From: a virus
Reading direction: 5' to 3' (one strand)
DNA: 63,719 bases
Virus record (IMG/VR): IMGVR_UViG_3300036851_000548
Span: 1-63,719 of that record
Of the stretch, positions 7,842-16,447 are shown piece by piece. Each line of letters begins with the position of its first letter. Within the stretch, counting starts at the first letter, position 1. A model generated the notes under the pieces. It was not told where the DNA came from, searched no databases, and saw only the letters and a list, made by a program, of their open reading frames with translations. The position numbers and the translations under genes were made by a program.

Positions 7842-10215
7842 AACCCTGGGCGATGCGTCTCCGGAGTGCGGCGATCCTGTCCTGCGCGGCATCGACCTCG
7901 GCTGTGGCACGCTTGACCGCGCGGTCGTCTTTTGCGCGTCTCGCCCTTGTCCGCTTCGCCCTCACTTCCGTGCTGTGTCCGAGGACGCGAGGGAGTTCCT
8001 TCCGCGCGTCCTCGGCCGACATGTCGGTGACGGGCGTCCGCGCGTAGTCGGGAAGGAGGTCGTCCGCGGCAGGGGGCGGCACGGCTCGCGACTCGGGGGC
8101 CGAGCGTACCGTCGGCTCCGGCACGGCTAGCCTTTCGAGCGGGTCTCGGTCGGCGGACGCGGCCCGCGGGGCCTTCTCGTCCAGCACGCGTGCCGCGCGG
8201 GGGTTCAGGATCACGACGACGCTCGGGTTGCCCTGCCACGTCGTCTCTATCGCGTCGTACCCGTCCTTCACCATGAGTTCCCTTGCGCGCTTGAGCGCGC
8301 CGTCGCGATCGAAAACGTCCTCCATCTCCCACGCCTTTTGGTCGTATCGGTTCAGGAAGTTGAGCAGCTTCTTGGAGTCGTCCTCGGCCTTGAACACCTT
8401 CCGGGCGTTCACCGCGATCTCCAGGTTCTCGCTGCCGTATCTGTCCTTGCGCGCTTTCTGCGGCGTCGTGTAGAGGCCGTGGCCGAGCCTGATGTTGACG
8501 GACTTAGAGGGGTCGAACCCGCTTGTTTTGATGCCGCGCGCCCCGGCGAGGTTCGTCTGGTGGAAGACGGTCGGGGTGTCCCCGTATGCGCTGCCCGCCG
8601 TCCAGTCCGCGACGTCGTCCGGGTGGATCACGGTCGCGGACGGCAGGTCGATAGTGCGGGCGGCGGAGGTGGTGCAGGAGACGTTGAGCATCTCGTCTGG
8701 GTCGGGGGCGCTCCACCCGGCCGGTCCAGCCGCGGTCAGGGACGCAGCGATCCCGACGAGTGCGGCTTCGACGCGCTGCGTGTCCTCGTGCCCGGCGGCG
8801 CACGGGTGGTTCCCTCCCGCGGACGCGGTGACGGCCTCGGGGTCCTGCGTGTACCCCATCGCGCAGCGGCAGTTGCAGACCTCGGCCGGTGGCCCGGACG
8901 GGTCGCCGGGGTGCTCCAGGGAGGCGCCACCGACGTCGAAGTAGCCGTCGAGGGCGCGCGTCTGGCCGTCCAGGCCCGCGTAGGTCGCGTGCCGCGGGTA
9001 CTTGGCGCCGCGGGCGGTCATCCACGTCTTGAAGAACGCCTCGCCGGTCGCCTCCGCGACGATCCGGGTCGCAGCGAGGCTGCCGCCGTTGACGGCCCCG
9101 GCCAGTTCGGTGCGGGCGATCAGGCGCGCGCGGGCGGGTGCGGCCTCCCTCATCTTCGCGCGGATCGCGGCGGCGGTGTCGTCGATCGAGAGGCCCTCCT
9201 CGTGCGCGGCCCGGATGACGCGCATCACGTCCAGCTGCGTCGTCAGGGAGATGTGCCCGATCTGGCTGGCGGACTGCGCGAGCACCCGCTGCGCGACCGG
9301 GTGCGTGACGTCGAAGGAGAGGCCGACCCCCTCCAGGCTGGCGCGCATCATCGTCCGGACGACCTCCTGCCGGACGGGGTCGGTGCGCGTCCGCAGCTGC
9401 GCCGGGAGGCAGTAGCGCTCCTCCCCAGCCGCCGCGAGCGACGCGGTCGCGGCGGGGCGCCCGACGAGCGGGACGGGGACGATCTCGGTGTCGCCGCGGA
9501 CGACGAGCAGGTCGTCGAAGTGGAGCGGCGACCCGGACAGCGGCAGCATCTTCTCCAGCTCGCCGGGTTCGGGGTCGCCGTCGACGGTGATGTGCGCCTC
9601 GAAGCCGTGGTCGCGGCTGTAGCCGACCCCGGCGTCGACGAGCGCCTCGGTGACGGCGACGCGGAGCTCGACCAGGCCGGGCACGTCGGGGAGCAGGATC
9701 CCGACGCTGGAACCGTCGGGCATCCCGAACTGGCCGTATCCGCCGACCTGCCCGGCGAGCGGGGCGTGCTCGGCCGCCACGGCGGCGAGCGCGTCCGCGA
9801 CGGGGCGGAGGTCGCCGTCGACCTCGCCGAGGTAGCAGAGCGTGACGTGGAGGTTCTCGGCGGGGCCGCCGTCAGGGTCGGCGATGGCGGCGGCCTCGTC
9901 GGGACGCGGCTTCACGGCGACCATCGTGGAGTTCGCCTTCACGTCGACGGCGGCGGTCAGCGACATCGAGGCGAGGAGCCGCCTCGCCTCCCGCATCCCC
10001 ATCTTCTCGGCGGCGCGGACGTCGGCGGCGCGCAGGCGGGCGGCGGCGGCGAGGTGGTCGACCGCGAGCGCGGAGAACGCGCGGGCGGCCTCGTCCCCGG
10101 CGCGTTCGAGCACCGGCTCCAGGATCCGGGCGAACTTCTCCTCCATCTCGCGCGCACGCCGCTCGCCCTGCCGGAGCACGGCGTTGTGGCGGGCGGCGGA
10201 GGGCGCGTCCGGCAT
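7840..10215 (-). CDS. MuF head protein fused to 2H phosphoesterase and ART-like domain
   Basis: 791 residues; ATG overlaps the portal stop by 1 base (TGATG). Order: helical N-terminus (1-85); a 2H phosphoesterase (LigT/2'-5' ligase-like) domain with HVTL (123-126) and HITV (208-211) about 80 residues apart; a Mu gpF-like minor head domain (about 270-455) ending in the Cys cluster CNCRC (447-451); then a C-terminal domain (about 545-680) with FHQT (H552), GHGLYTTP (578-585) and YDAIET, a layout typical of ADP-ribosyltransferase toxin domains; last, a charged tail. MuF proteins sit at the portal, and MuF-toxin fusions are known from temperate phages. The 2H calls rest on clear motifs; the ART call is weaker. 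Confidence 0.75.
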   Translation of the reverse strand: MPDAPSAARHNAVLRQGERRAREMEEKFARILEPVLERAGDEAARAFSALAVDHLAAAARLRAADVRAAEKMGMREARRLLASMSLTAAVDVKANSTMVAVKPRPDEAAAIADPDGGPAENLHVTLCYLGEVDGDLRPVADALAAVAAEHAPLAGQVGGYGQFGMPDGSSVGILLPDVPGLVELRVAVTEALVDAGVGYSRDHGFEAHITVDGDPEPGELEKMLPLSGSPLHFDDLLVVRGDTEIVPVPLVGRPAATASLAAAGEERYCLPAQLRTRTDPVRQEVVRTMMRASLEGVGLSFDVTHPVAQRVLAQSASQIGHISLTTQLDVMRVIRAAHEEGLSIDDTAAAIRAKMREAAPARARLIARTELAGAVNGGSLAATRIVAEATGEAFFKTWMTARGAKYPRHATYAGLDGQTRALDGYFDVGGASLEHPGDPSGPPAEVCNCRCAMGYTQDPEAVTASAGGNHPCAAGHEDTQRVEAALVGIAASLTAAGPAGWSAPDPDEMLNVSCTTSAARTIDLPSATVIHPDDVADWTAGSAYGDTPTVFHQTNLAGARGIKTSGFDPSKSVNIRLGHGLYTTPQKARKDRYGSENLEIAVNARKVFKAEDDSKKLLNFLNRYDQKAWEMEDVFDRDGALKRARELMVKDGYDAIETTWQGNPSVVVILNPRAARVLDEKAPRAASADRDPLERLAVPEPTVRSAPESRAVPPPAADDLLPDYARTPVTDMSAEDARKELPRVLGHSTEVRAKRTRARRAKDDRAVKRATAEVDAAQDRIAALRRRIAQG

Positions 10216-12113
10216 CAGCCCAGGAGACCGGCGACGTAGTTCGTGAACGTCGAAGGAAGCGGGCCGGGCCGCTCCTGGTAGAGCGTGCGGACGGCGTGCT
10301 GCTCGACGGCCTGGACGACGCGCTCGACGAGGTCCTCGTCCGCGATGCCGTAGACGCGGAGCGCGTCCGCGATCAGGTCGCGGCACCCGGCCACGAGCGC
10401 GGCCTCGCTGCCGTTCAGGGAGCGGACGCGGTCGCGGCCGAGGATGGCGGCGACCTGGCCGGGCCGGACGCCGTCGATCGCCTCCAGCATCTTCGGGTCG
10501 CGCTTCGCGAGCGACCGGATCCGGTTTCCGGCGGCCTCGCGGGCGCGGAGCAGCGACAGGTCGGCGGCGCCGAGGACGCGCGCGACCGTCGCCGCGGAGA
10601 CGAGCGACGAGTCGTCGCGCTCGCCGGGCGGCTCGGGCGGCTCCTTCACGGCCTCCGCCGAGGAGGTGCCCGCGTCGATCGTGTCGTCGGCCGCGGTGGC
10701 GCGGCTCAGGTCCTCCTTGTCGCTGACGTGGCCGGTGACGGCGAGGACGCCGTCGTTGACGGCGACCCCGATCCGCCGCGTCATCTCGTCGGGGTCGGTG
10801 ATCGCGTCGCTGTCGTCGAACCCGGCGGCGTCGCGGAGGCTGGCGTCGCTGATCGCGAGCGACTTGTGCAGGTCCTTCGCGTCCTTCGTCCGGTCGGGGT
10901 GGTTGATGATCGCGGCGGCGTCGTAGCCGATGTAGAAGTCGCCCCAGTTCGTGACGCCGTCGGCCTTCAGCTGCGGCCGGAAGTACGCGGCGGAGAGGTC
11001 ATCGACGAGCTGCTGCGCCTTCGGCTGCAGGTGCCCCTTCCACGTCTGCTCGTCCACCTGCCACGCCGACCAGTGGTTCGCGTCGCCGAGGCCCATCAGG
11101 ATCTCGACGGGCATGTCGAGACCGATCGCGATCCGCTTGATGCACTCGTAGCGGAGGCCGGTCTCGGGGTACAGCTGCATCGGGTCGACGATCTGCAGGT
11201 GGTAGACGAGGTCCTTGACGGGGCGCGTCTCGTCGGTGGGCATCCGGACGACGAGGGGCACGACCGATGACGCGGCGCCCTCGTCGACGATCGGGGTCGT
11301 CATCGCGTCCACGAGGTCCTTCACGAACGGGTCGGCCTCAGGGTCCTCGTCGCCGACCGGCTCCGGCGGCGGCGGGCTGACTCGGTCGTCGATGAAGAGG
11401 ACGCCTGACCCGGCGAGCCTCGACTTCGCGCGCGCCCGCACCGACTGCGTCAGCAGGACGAGCTCCTCGCAGAGGTCGAGGACGCCCTGCATGGTCGAGT
11501 CCGCGAGCTGGGAGTAGCGCGGGTGCCGCTGCCAGAGCCTGTACGCGACCGCGTCGGTGTCGCCGACCGGCTCGAAGTCGGCCTCGCCGAGGTCCTTGTA
11601 GTTCTCGGCCTGCAGCGACGGCGCCTTCACGCGCAGGTACGTACCGCCCTGGATCCTCAGCTCGTCCGACGACAGCATCTCCCACTGCTCCATGTCGGTC
11701 TCGGGGTTCTTGGAGACGAACAGGATCGACTCGCCGGTCAGGAACATCAGCCGCCCGTAGGCGGAGAGGAGCGCGGTGCGGCCGCCGCCGGGGTCCTGCA
11801 CCCGCGCGAGCGCGTCGACGGCCTGCGGGTCGTCGGTCTCGACCAGCTCGCCGTCCTTCATCACGGCGGGGAAGAGCCGCAGCTGCGAGAGGCCGCGCGA
11901 GTAGAACTGCGCCGCGTACTTGATCTCGCCGAGCATGTCGTAGTAGGCGAACGCGCGCGACTGCCACGGCTGCACGAGGCGGCGGACGTCGTCGCCCTGC
12001 TTCTTCGCGTTGACGCGGGCGCCGGACGCCGTGAGCGCGTTCGCGCTCCTGTAGGCGGACGCGCCCGGGTTCAGGATCCGGGAGGCGGGCGGCCGTCGGC
12101 GGAGGATCGCCAC
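10215..12113 (-). CDS. Portal protein
   Basis: 632 residues, the usual portal size, from GTG. The region with 'RLMFLTGESILFV', the 'YPETGLRYECIKRIAIGLDMPVEILMG' segment and 'NHWSAWQVDEQTW' match actinophage portal proteins. It forms the dodecameric vertex ring through which DNA enters the head. It is directly followed by the MuF protein (1-base overlap), the classic order. Confidence 0.9.
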   Translation of the reverse strand: MAILRRRPPASRILNPGASAYRSANALTASGARVNAKKQGDDVRRLVQPWQSRAFAYYDMLGEIKYAAQFYSRGLSQLRLFPAVMKDGELVETDDPQAVDALARVQDPGGGRTALLSAYGRLMFLTGESILFVSKNPETDMEQWEMLSSDELRIQGGTYLRVKAPSLQAENYKDLGEADFEPVGDTDAVAYRLWQRHPRYSQLADSTMQGVLDLCEELVLLTQSVRARAKSRLAGSGVLFIDDRVSPPPPEPVGDEDPEADPFVKDLVDAMTTPIVDEGAASSVVPLVVRMPTDETRPVKDLVYHLQIVDPMQLYPETGLRYECIKRIAIGLDMPVEILMGLGDANHWSAWQVDEQTWKGHLQPKAQQLVDDLSAAYFRPQLKADGVTNWGDFYIGYDAAAIINHPDRTKDAKDLHKSLAISDASLRDAAGFDDSDAITDPDEMTRRIGVAVNDGVLAVTGHVSDKEDLSRATAADDTIDAGTSSAEAVKEPPEPPGERDDSSLVSAATVARVLGAADLSLLRAREAAGNRIRSLAKRDPKMLEAIDGVRPGQVAAILGRDRVRSLNGSEAALVAGCRDLIADALRVYGIADEDLVERVVQAVEQHAVRTLYQERPGPLPSTFTNYVAGLLG

Positions 12114-12119
12114 CCCGGT

Positions 12120-12302
12120 CTACTCGGCCGGAGCGGGGGAGGGCTGCCGCGGCGGCCGCTGCTGCGGCCCGTTCCAGGTGTAGCCGGGCTGGCCGGGGCC
12201 GCCCGGGCGGCGCACCTGCTGCTGCCGGTCGCGGGCGCGGCCTCCGCCAGCCTCCCTGGTCGCCGCCTGCCTCGCCGTCGAGCCAGCGCATCCACATGCC
12301 AT
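12120..12302 (-). CDS. Small Cys-containing protein before the portal
   Basis: 60 residues starting MACGC, then rich in Gln, Arg, Gly and Pro. The ATG has AGGAGG upstream. Similar very small proteins with an N-terminal CGC motif are common in phage head operons, with unknown function. Confidence 0.5.
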   Translation of the reverse strand: MACGCAGSTARQAATREAGGGRARDRQQQVRRPGGPGQPGYTWNGPQQRPPRQPSPAPAE

Positions 12303-12365
12303 CGTCGCGTTCCCTCCTCGCTCGGTTTGCCGTGCCCGCCCCGCCTAGTTTCGCACGGGCGGCGG

Positions 12366-12803
12366 CTACGCCGTGCCCGGCGGGTCCTTCAGACCGAGTC
12401 GGGGGGCGGGGCGCTCCCCGACCGTGAGCGTCCCCTGCAGCGCCCGCGCCCCGGCGGCTGCGGCTCCGACGATCGCGGCCGTCAGGAGCGCGCGGACGGC
12501 GGCGAGGTCGGGGGCCTCCAGCGCACCGGGAAGCGTGATCAGGAGCGAACTCAGGAAGCCGTGCAGGTACGAGTCGGCCCATTCGCCGTAAGGGTCGACG
12601 ATCCAGTGGCGGACGGAGAGCTGCGGGACGAACACCTGGACGGCGCGGATCCCGGCGGCGGTGGACGCGAGCAGCGCGGCCAGGCCGAGCGACCGCATCG
12701 CTTGCAGGTCGGGGGCGGCGAGGACGCCGGGGGCGAAGACGACGAGGGCGCCGACGAACACGCGCAGGAACGCGCGGCCGGTGGCGGAGAGCAGGGAGCG
12801 CAT
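12366..12803 (-). CDS. Membrane protein with internal duplication, possible holin
   Basis: 145 residues from an ATG with GGAGG upstream. Two halves repeat one plan: a hydrophobic helix, 'APDLxAxR' and a second Ala-rich hydrophobic helix followed by 'RAVQ' or 'RALQG'. This gives about four membrane segments. Size and topology fit a holin, but no lysin is adjacent, so this is tentative. Promoter P2 lies upstream. Confidence 0.55.
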   Translation of the reverse strand: MRSLLSATGRAFLRVFVGALVVFAPGVLAAPDLQAMRSLGLAALLASTAAGIRAVQVFVPQLSVRHWIVDPYGEWADSYLHGFLSSLLITLPGALEAPDLAAVRALLTAAIVGAAAAGARALQGTLTVGERPAPRLGLKDPPGTA

Positions 12804-12834
12804 GACGTGGCCTCCAGGTTCGGTGTCGCCTCGA

Positions 12835-12855
12835 ACGGTAACGCGGCTGGCGGCT
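12835..12855 (-). promoter_or_regulatory. Promoter P2 (AGCCG-N10-TACCGT)
   Basis: AGCCG at 12851-12855 and TACCGT at 12835-12840 with the 10-base spacer. Predicted start near 12828. The upstream half CAGCCGCCAGCCGCG is shared with P14. It lies in the 333-base gene-free stretch 12804-13136, which otherwise holds the tRNA and P3. Confidence 0.4.
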
Positions 12856-12986
12856 GGTGTTGCGGCGGGTTCCCTCGGCGCAGGGCCGTCCCGCCGTCTT
12901 TCAGCGATGGTCTTACGCCCTCGCCGTGCTCCCCGAGCGCCGTCCGGGAGGCGGGTCGACGGACCGCCTTGGGGTCATCTATCGGA

Positions 12987-13062
12987 TAGCACCGGCGGGA
13001 TTCGAACCCGCGACCTCCGCGTTATGAGCGCGGCGAGATGGGCCTGGCTTCTCCACGGTGCG
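12987..13062 (-). tRNA. tRNA with CAT anticodon, initiator-like
   Basis: A 76-base cloverleaf: acceptor 6 pairs plus a C1-U72 mismatch, D-stem GAGA/TCTC with A11-U24, anticodon stem CCGCG/CGCGG with loop CTCATAA (anticodon CAT), variable AGGTC, T-arm GCGGG-TTCGAAT-CCCGC and discriminator A. The 1-72 mismatch, A11-U24 and the TGGAG-AGCC-GG D-arm match bacterial initiator tRNA rather than elongator Met or Ile2. The three G-C pairs above the loop are present but as GCG/CGC, not GGG/CCC. CCA is not encoded. No other tRNA was seen. Confidence 0.85.
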
Positions 13063-13067
13063 GGCGC

Positions 13068-13088
13068 ATCGTAGCGCGGCGGGCGGAC
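13068..13088 (-). promoter_or_regulatory. Promoter P3 of the tRNA (GTCCG-N10-TACGAT)
   Basis: GTCCG at 13084-13088 and TACGAT at 13068-13073 with a 10-base spacer. The predicted start (13061-13062) coincides with the mature 5' end of the tRNA at 13062. Confidence 0.55.
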
Positions 13089-13136
13089 GGTGGCCGGGCT
13101 GGGCGGTCCCCCGGCCGCCGTCCTGGGCGCCGCCCG

Positions 13137-13304
13137 CTACTCGGCGTCCGGCTCGGCCTCGTCGCCGTCGCCCGGCTCGCCGTCCGCGGCGGGGTCGTCC
13201 GCGCCCGCCCCGGCTTCGTCGTCGGCGGTCGTCTCGGGGTCGGCGCCGGTGCCGCCGTCGCCGTCGCCGCCGGACTGCGTCTCGTACATGATGTCGCTCT
13301 TCAA
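13137..13304 (-). CDS. Small, very acidic protein
   Basis: 55 residues from TTG with AAAGGAG 5 bases upstream; the in-frame ATG five codons later is too far from that site. More than a third of residues are Asp or Glu in a Gly/Ala/Asp low-complexity run. Not recognised. Confidence 0.45.
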   Translation of the reverse strand: MKSDIMYETQSGGDGDGGTGADPETTADDEAGAGADDPAADGEPGDGDEAEPDAE

Positions 13305-13363
13305 GGCGACTCCTTTCGGTTGGGTGGCGCCGAGCCTATACCCGCCCGAGGGGGAAGGGAAGC

Positions 13364-13843
13364 CTACGGGTCGAGGTTCCGGGCGAGGAGTCCGACGGCT
13401 CCGGAGAGCGCGAACGGCGCGATCAGCCAGAGCGTCCACGCTGGCGTGAGGTTCCAGCTCGCGTAGGCGGCGAGGCTGACCCACCAGCCGAGGCAGAACG
13501 GGCAGTGGACGAGGTGCGCGAGCGTCGGCCGGTCGTACGCCGGACGCACGTCGCTCACCTCAGACGGCGGCTGCTTCCCCGGCAGGCCGAGGTCGGGAGC
13601 TTCGGCCGGGAGGTCGTCCTGCGTGATCCCAGTGCGCTCAAGCCGCGCCTCGGTCAGCTCGGAGAACTCGCGCTCGACGAACTCGACCTGCACCGGCTGA
13701 GTCGTGACCCAGCGCTCGCCGATCGCCCACTGGCGGACGCGGAGGATCGGGGGCCAGTCGTCCCAGCCGAGGAAGCGGGTGATGCGGTAGCAGCCGAACG
13801 CGAGGACGATCGCGTGCCACGGGTCGGGGATCGCGACGTCCAC
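13364..13843 (-). CDS. DUF1360-like membrane protein
   Basis: 159 residues from GTG, 2 bases after the upstream stop. 'FGCYRITRFLGWDDWPP' near the N-terminus and 'HCPFCLGWWVS' (about 117-127) are the hallmarks of DUF1360. Two or three hydrophobic segments place it in the membrane. Members are common in actinophages near lysis genes, but function is unknown. Confidence 0.7.
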   Translation of the reverse strand: MDVAIPDPWHAIVLAFGCYRITRFLGWDDWPPILRVRQWAIGERWVTTQPVQVEFVEREFSELTEARLERTGITQDDLPAEAPDLGLPGKQPPSEVSDVRPAYDRPTLAHLVHCPFCLGWWVSLAAYASWNLTPAWTLWLIAPFALSGAVGLLARNLDP

Positions 13844-13845
13844 GG

Positions 13846-14064
13846 CTATCGGTCCTCGACCGGCACGCCGAGGTAGACGCCGAGGCAGCGGGCGACGTCG
13901 CGGGCTTCCTGCTCGTACGCGTTGCTGAACAGGATGCGCTCGCACCAGCCGTAGTCGGCGACCACGCCGAAGAGCGGCGTCGCGTGGCCCTCGGGCGTGA
14001 AGTCGCACACGATGAACTTCTCCGGAGCCTTGCCTTCGTGCTCTAGCGGGTTGGGTCGCGCCAT
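13846..14064 (-). CDS. Small hypothetical protein
   Basis: 72 residues from an ATG with GAGAGGAG upstream. Soluble, alpha/beta composition, ending in 'ARCLGVYLGVPVEDR'. Not recognised. Confidence 0.5.
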   Translation of the reverse strand: MARPNPLEHEGKAPEKFIVCDFTPEGHATPLFGVVADYGWCERILFSNAYEQEARDVARCLGVYLGVPVEDR

Positions 14065-14075
14065 GGTTGCTCCTC

Positions 14076-14288
14076 TCAGGTGATGTCGGCCGCGTTCGGG
14101 TCGTCGCGGGCTATCGCGATCAGCCAGCCTGCCGCCCACAGGAGCAGGGGGACGGCGATCCAGAGCTCGGCTGGCCCTTCGATCGCCAGGAACGTGAACA
14201 CGAGCGCCGCCAGCGCCGCGACGAGTCCGGCGACGAACAAGCGCCTGCTGTAGACGGTGATGCTGAGGACTGTGCTGGTCTCGATCAT
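14076..14288 (-). CDS. Two-helix membrane protein
   Basis: 70 residues; ATG with AAGGAGG, overlapping the epimerase stop (ATGA). Two hydrophobic helices (about 18-40 and 45-62) separated by a short acidic turn. First of several tiny membrane proteins interleaved with the glycan genes. Confidence 0.55.
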   Translation of the reverse strand: MIETSTVLSITVYSRRLFVAGLVAALAALVFTFLAIEGPAELWIAVPLLLWAAGWLIAIARDDPNAADIT

Positions 14289-15181
14289 GTTGCCTCCTTC
14301 TCGTTGAACCACTCGGCCGTCATGGCCAGACCTTCCTCGATCGTCGTCGCCGGTGCCCAGCCGAGCGCGGCGATCCTGTCGATGTTCGCGAGCAGGAACG
14401 GCGGCTCTCCCCCGCGTCCGTGTTCGAAGCGCACCGGCGCGCCCAGCATGTCGGCGACCTCGCGGGGGCTGCGCGCGGAGCCGGAGCCGACGTTGAGGAC
14501 GTGGATCCCGTCGAGCGCGAGCAGGTGCGCGTGCGCGGCGGCGAGGTCGCCCACGTAGACGAGGTCGCGCCTCTGCTCGCCCCGATTGTAGAGCGGCGCT
14601 GGCTCGCCCGTCGCGGCCGCCCGGATCAGCGCGGGCACGAGGTGCGTCTCAGGCCTGTGGTTCTCGCGGGGTCCGTACGGGTTGAAGTAGCGGAGCGAGC
14701 AGGCGTCCCACCCATAGGTGCGAGCCCACCCGAGGATCAGGTCCTCGGCAGCGAGCTTCGTCGCGGCGTACGGGGACGCCGGGGCCGCCGGGGCGTCCTC
14801 GGGGATCGGCCCGTCCGCAGACGCGAACCCGTACACGGCAGCGGTCGAGCTGTAGATGATCCGGCCGCACCCGGCCTCGCACATCGCGGCGAGGAGCGCC
14901 GCCGTGCCTCGCACGTTGGTCTCGAAGTACCCGCCGGGGTGCGCGCAGCTCTCCGGCACCGACGTCCTCGCGGCGAGGTGGACGACCGCGTCGACGTCGC
15001 AGTAGGCGGGAGCGAGGTCGGCGAGCGCGACCTGCGAGAAGGCGTCGATGTCCGCCCAGGCGTCCTCAAGCCGCGACGCGCTCAGGTCATCGACGACCTT
15101 CACCGAGTGGCCGTCGGCTTTCAGCGCAGCCGCGACGTGCTGGCCGACGAACCCCATGCCGCCCGTGACGAGGACCCTCAT
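14285..15181 (-). CDS. NAD-dependent sugar epimerase/dehydratase (GalE-like)
   Basis: 298 residues, the usual extended SDR length. Nucleotide-binding motif GGMGFVG (7-13), then 'VVHLAA', 'YSSTAAVYG' and the catalytic YAATK. It would epimerise or dehydrate a nucleotide sugar with NAD(P) in the cytoplasm, supplying the glycosyltransferases next to it. Starts at an ATG overlapping the upstream glycosyltransferase stop. Confidence 0.88.
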   Translation of the reverse strand: MRVLVTGGMGFVGQHVAAALKADGHSVKVVDDLSASRLEDAWADIDAFSQVALADLAPAYCDVDAVVHLAARTSVPESCAHPGGYFETNVRGTAALLAAMCEAGCGRIIYSSTAAVYGFASADGPIPEDAPAAPASPYAATKLAAEDLILGWARTYGWDACSLRYFNPYGPRENHRPETHLVPALIRAAATGEPAPLYNRGEQRRDLVYVGDLAAAHAHLLALDGIHVLNVGSGSARSPREVADMLGAPVRFEHGRGGEPPFLLANIDRIAALGWAPATTIEEGLAMTAEWFNEKEAT

Positions 15182-15945
15182 GCGCCGGGGGCGGGGTCGT
15201 AGATCAGCGTCTCGTCGGCGGCGGGGTCCTCGCGCCAGAACCACGTCCGGAAGTGCTCCAGGACGGCCTCGTCGGTGGCTCCCTGGAACATGCGCCAGTG
15301 CGCGCCGACGCTCGGATCCATGCCGGTGGCGGCGTAGGCGCGCTCGCCGTTCCGGATCTTGCGGAGGTACTGCTCCGGGCTGCGCCAGCTGTAGTGGCGG
15401 ATGACGAGGCCGGACGAGGTCACCCCGGTGCCTGGCGCCCAAGCGGAGTGGTTGCCCATCCGGATCTCCAGGCCGGGGCGGGCGCGGCAGCAGACCTTGC
15501 CGAGCGCGCCGTGCTCGCGCTGCCTCCACCCGATCCGCAGGAACGGCGACGGCTCGTCGGCGGGATCGAGCGCGGACGGTATGTGGTTGTAGAGGTCGGC
15601 GGTAACGAACGCGACGTCGGGAGCGAGTCCGGCGAGGAACGCGGCGAGGGTGCGGCCGTCGGGGGCGTACCAGTACTCGTCGGCGTCGCAGGGGATGACC
15701 CAGTCGAAGCCGCGGGCAAGCGCGTGCGCCGCGAGGTCGCTCGTCTTGCGGTCCTGGTAGTAGCCGACCTCGGGGTCGTCGATGACCTGCAGCGGCCCGC
15801 CGATAGCGCGGAGGACGTCGCGGGTGCCGTCGGTCGAGCCGTTGTCCGAGACGATCACGTAGTCGACCTGCCCGAGCAGGTGCCGGACGGTGTGCCCGAT
15901 GATGTCGGCCTCGTCCTTGACCAGCATGACCGCGCAGACGCTCAT
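15178..15945 (-). CDS. Family 2 glycosyltransferase
   Basis: 255 residues. 'MLVKDEADIIGHTVRHLL', 'VSDNGSTDGT' and the metal-binding 'PCDADEYW' give the GT-A fold of family 2. No membrane segment. It transfers a sugar from a nucleotide sugar to an unknown acceptor. Tightly coupled with the epimerase. Confidence 0.85.
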   Translation of the reverse strand: MSVCAVMLVKDEADIIGHTVRHLLGQVDYVIVSDNGSTDGTRDVLRAIGGPLQVIDDPEVGYYQDRKTSDLAAHALARGFDWVIPCDADEYWYAPDGRTLAAFLAGLAPDVAFVTADLYNHIPSALDPADEPSPFLRIGWRQREHGALGKVCCRARPGLEIRMGNHSAWAPGTGVTSSGLVIRHYSWRSPEQYLRKIRNGERAYAATGMDPSVGAHWRMFQGATDEAVLEHFRTWFWREDPAADETLIYDPAPGA

Positions 15946-16241
15946 TCTCCGTGCCTCGGGTCGTGCGGCTCCGGCTCGACCAGTGAGTACCTCCGCAGGA
16001 GCCAGTCGCCGAGGCGCCCCGTCCACGGCTGGTCTCCGAGCCAGACGAGCGGGTCGCTGAGAGGCCGGATACCGGCAGCCTTGAAGGCGAGGAGCATGCG
16101 AGCGATCGCGAGACCGAGCGTCGTGCCGAAGATCGCGGCGACGAGCGCGTCCTCTCGCCGTACGGCGATCACGACGAGGGCGACCACCAAGATCACGTTG
16201 AGCGCGCAGACCGACAGCGTCAGGCGGTGATAGGCGCTCAC
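15942..16241 (-). CDS. Small membrane protein
   Basis: 99 residues from GTG, coupled to the upstream gene. Two hydrophobic helices (about 6-25 and 33-52) and a soluble tail. Not recognised. Confidence 0.5.
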   Translation of the reverse strand: MSAYHRLTLSVCALNVILVVALVVIAVRREDALVAAIFGTTLGLAIARMLLAFKAAGIRPLSDPLVWLGDQPWTGRLGDWLLRRYSLVEPEPHDPRHGE

Positions 16242-16447
16242 CCGTGCACCGTATCGCGCAGGGGGCGGAGGCGTCCGCCGGGGTCGTGCGTCGCCCTGTC
16301 CCATGTCGAGTTGCAGAGGCAGACGTACTGGCGGATCTCGCCGCCGTGGTTGCGCCTGTTGGACGGGTGCCACGGGCAGTTCGGCTTGTGCTCTGGTTCC
16401 TTCGGCTGGCTAGCGGCGCGGCGCGGCCGGGCTCCGGCGCGGCTCAC
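16238..16447 (-). CDS. Small Cys/His protein
   Basis: 69 residues; GTGA overlaps at both ends. 'CPWH...CLC' (about 25-46) could bind one zinc. Basic and soluble. Not recognised. Confidence 0.45.
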   Translation of the reverse strand: MSRAGARPRRAASQPKEPEHKPNCPWHPSNRRNHGGEIRQYVCLCNSTWDRATHDPGGRLRPLRDTVHG

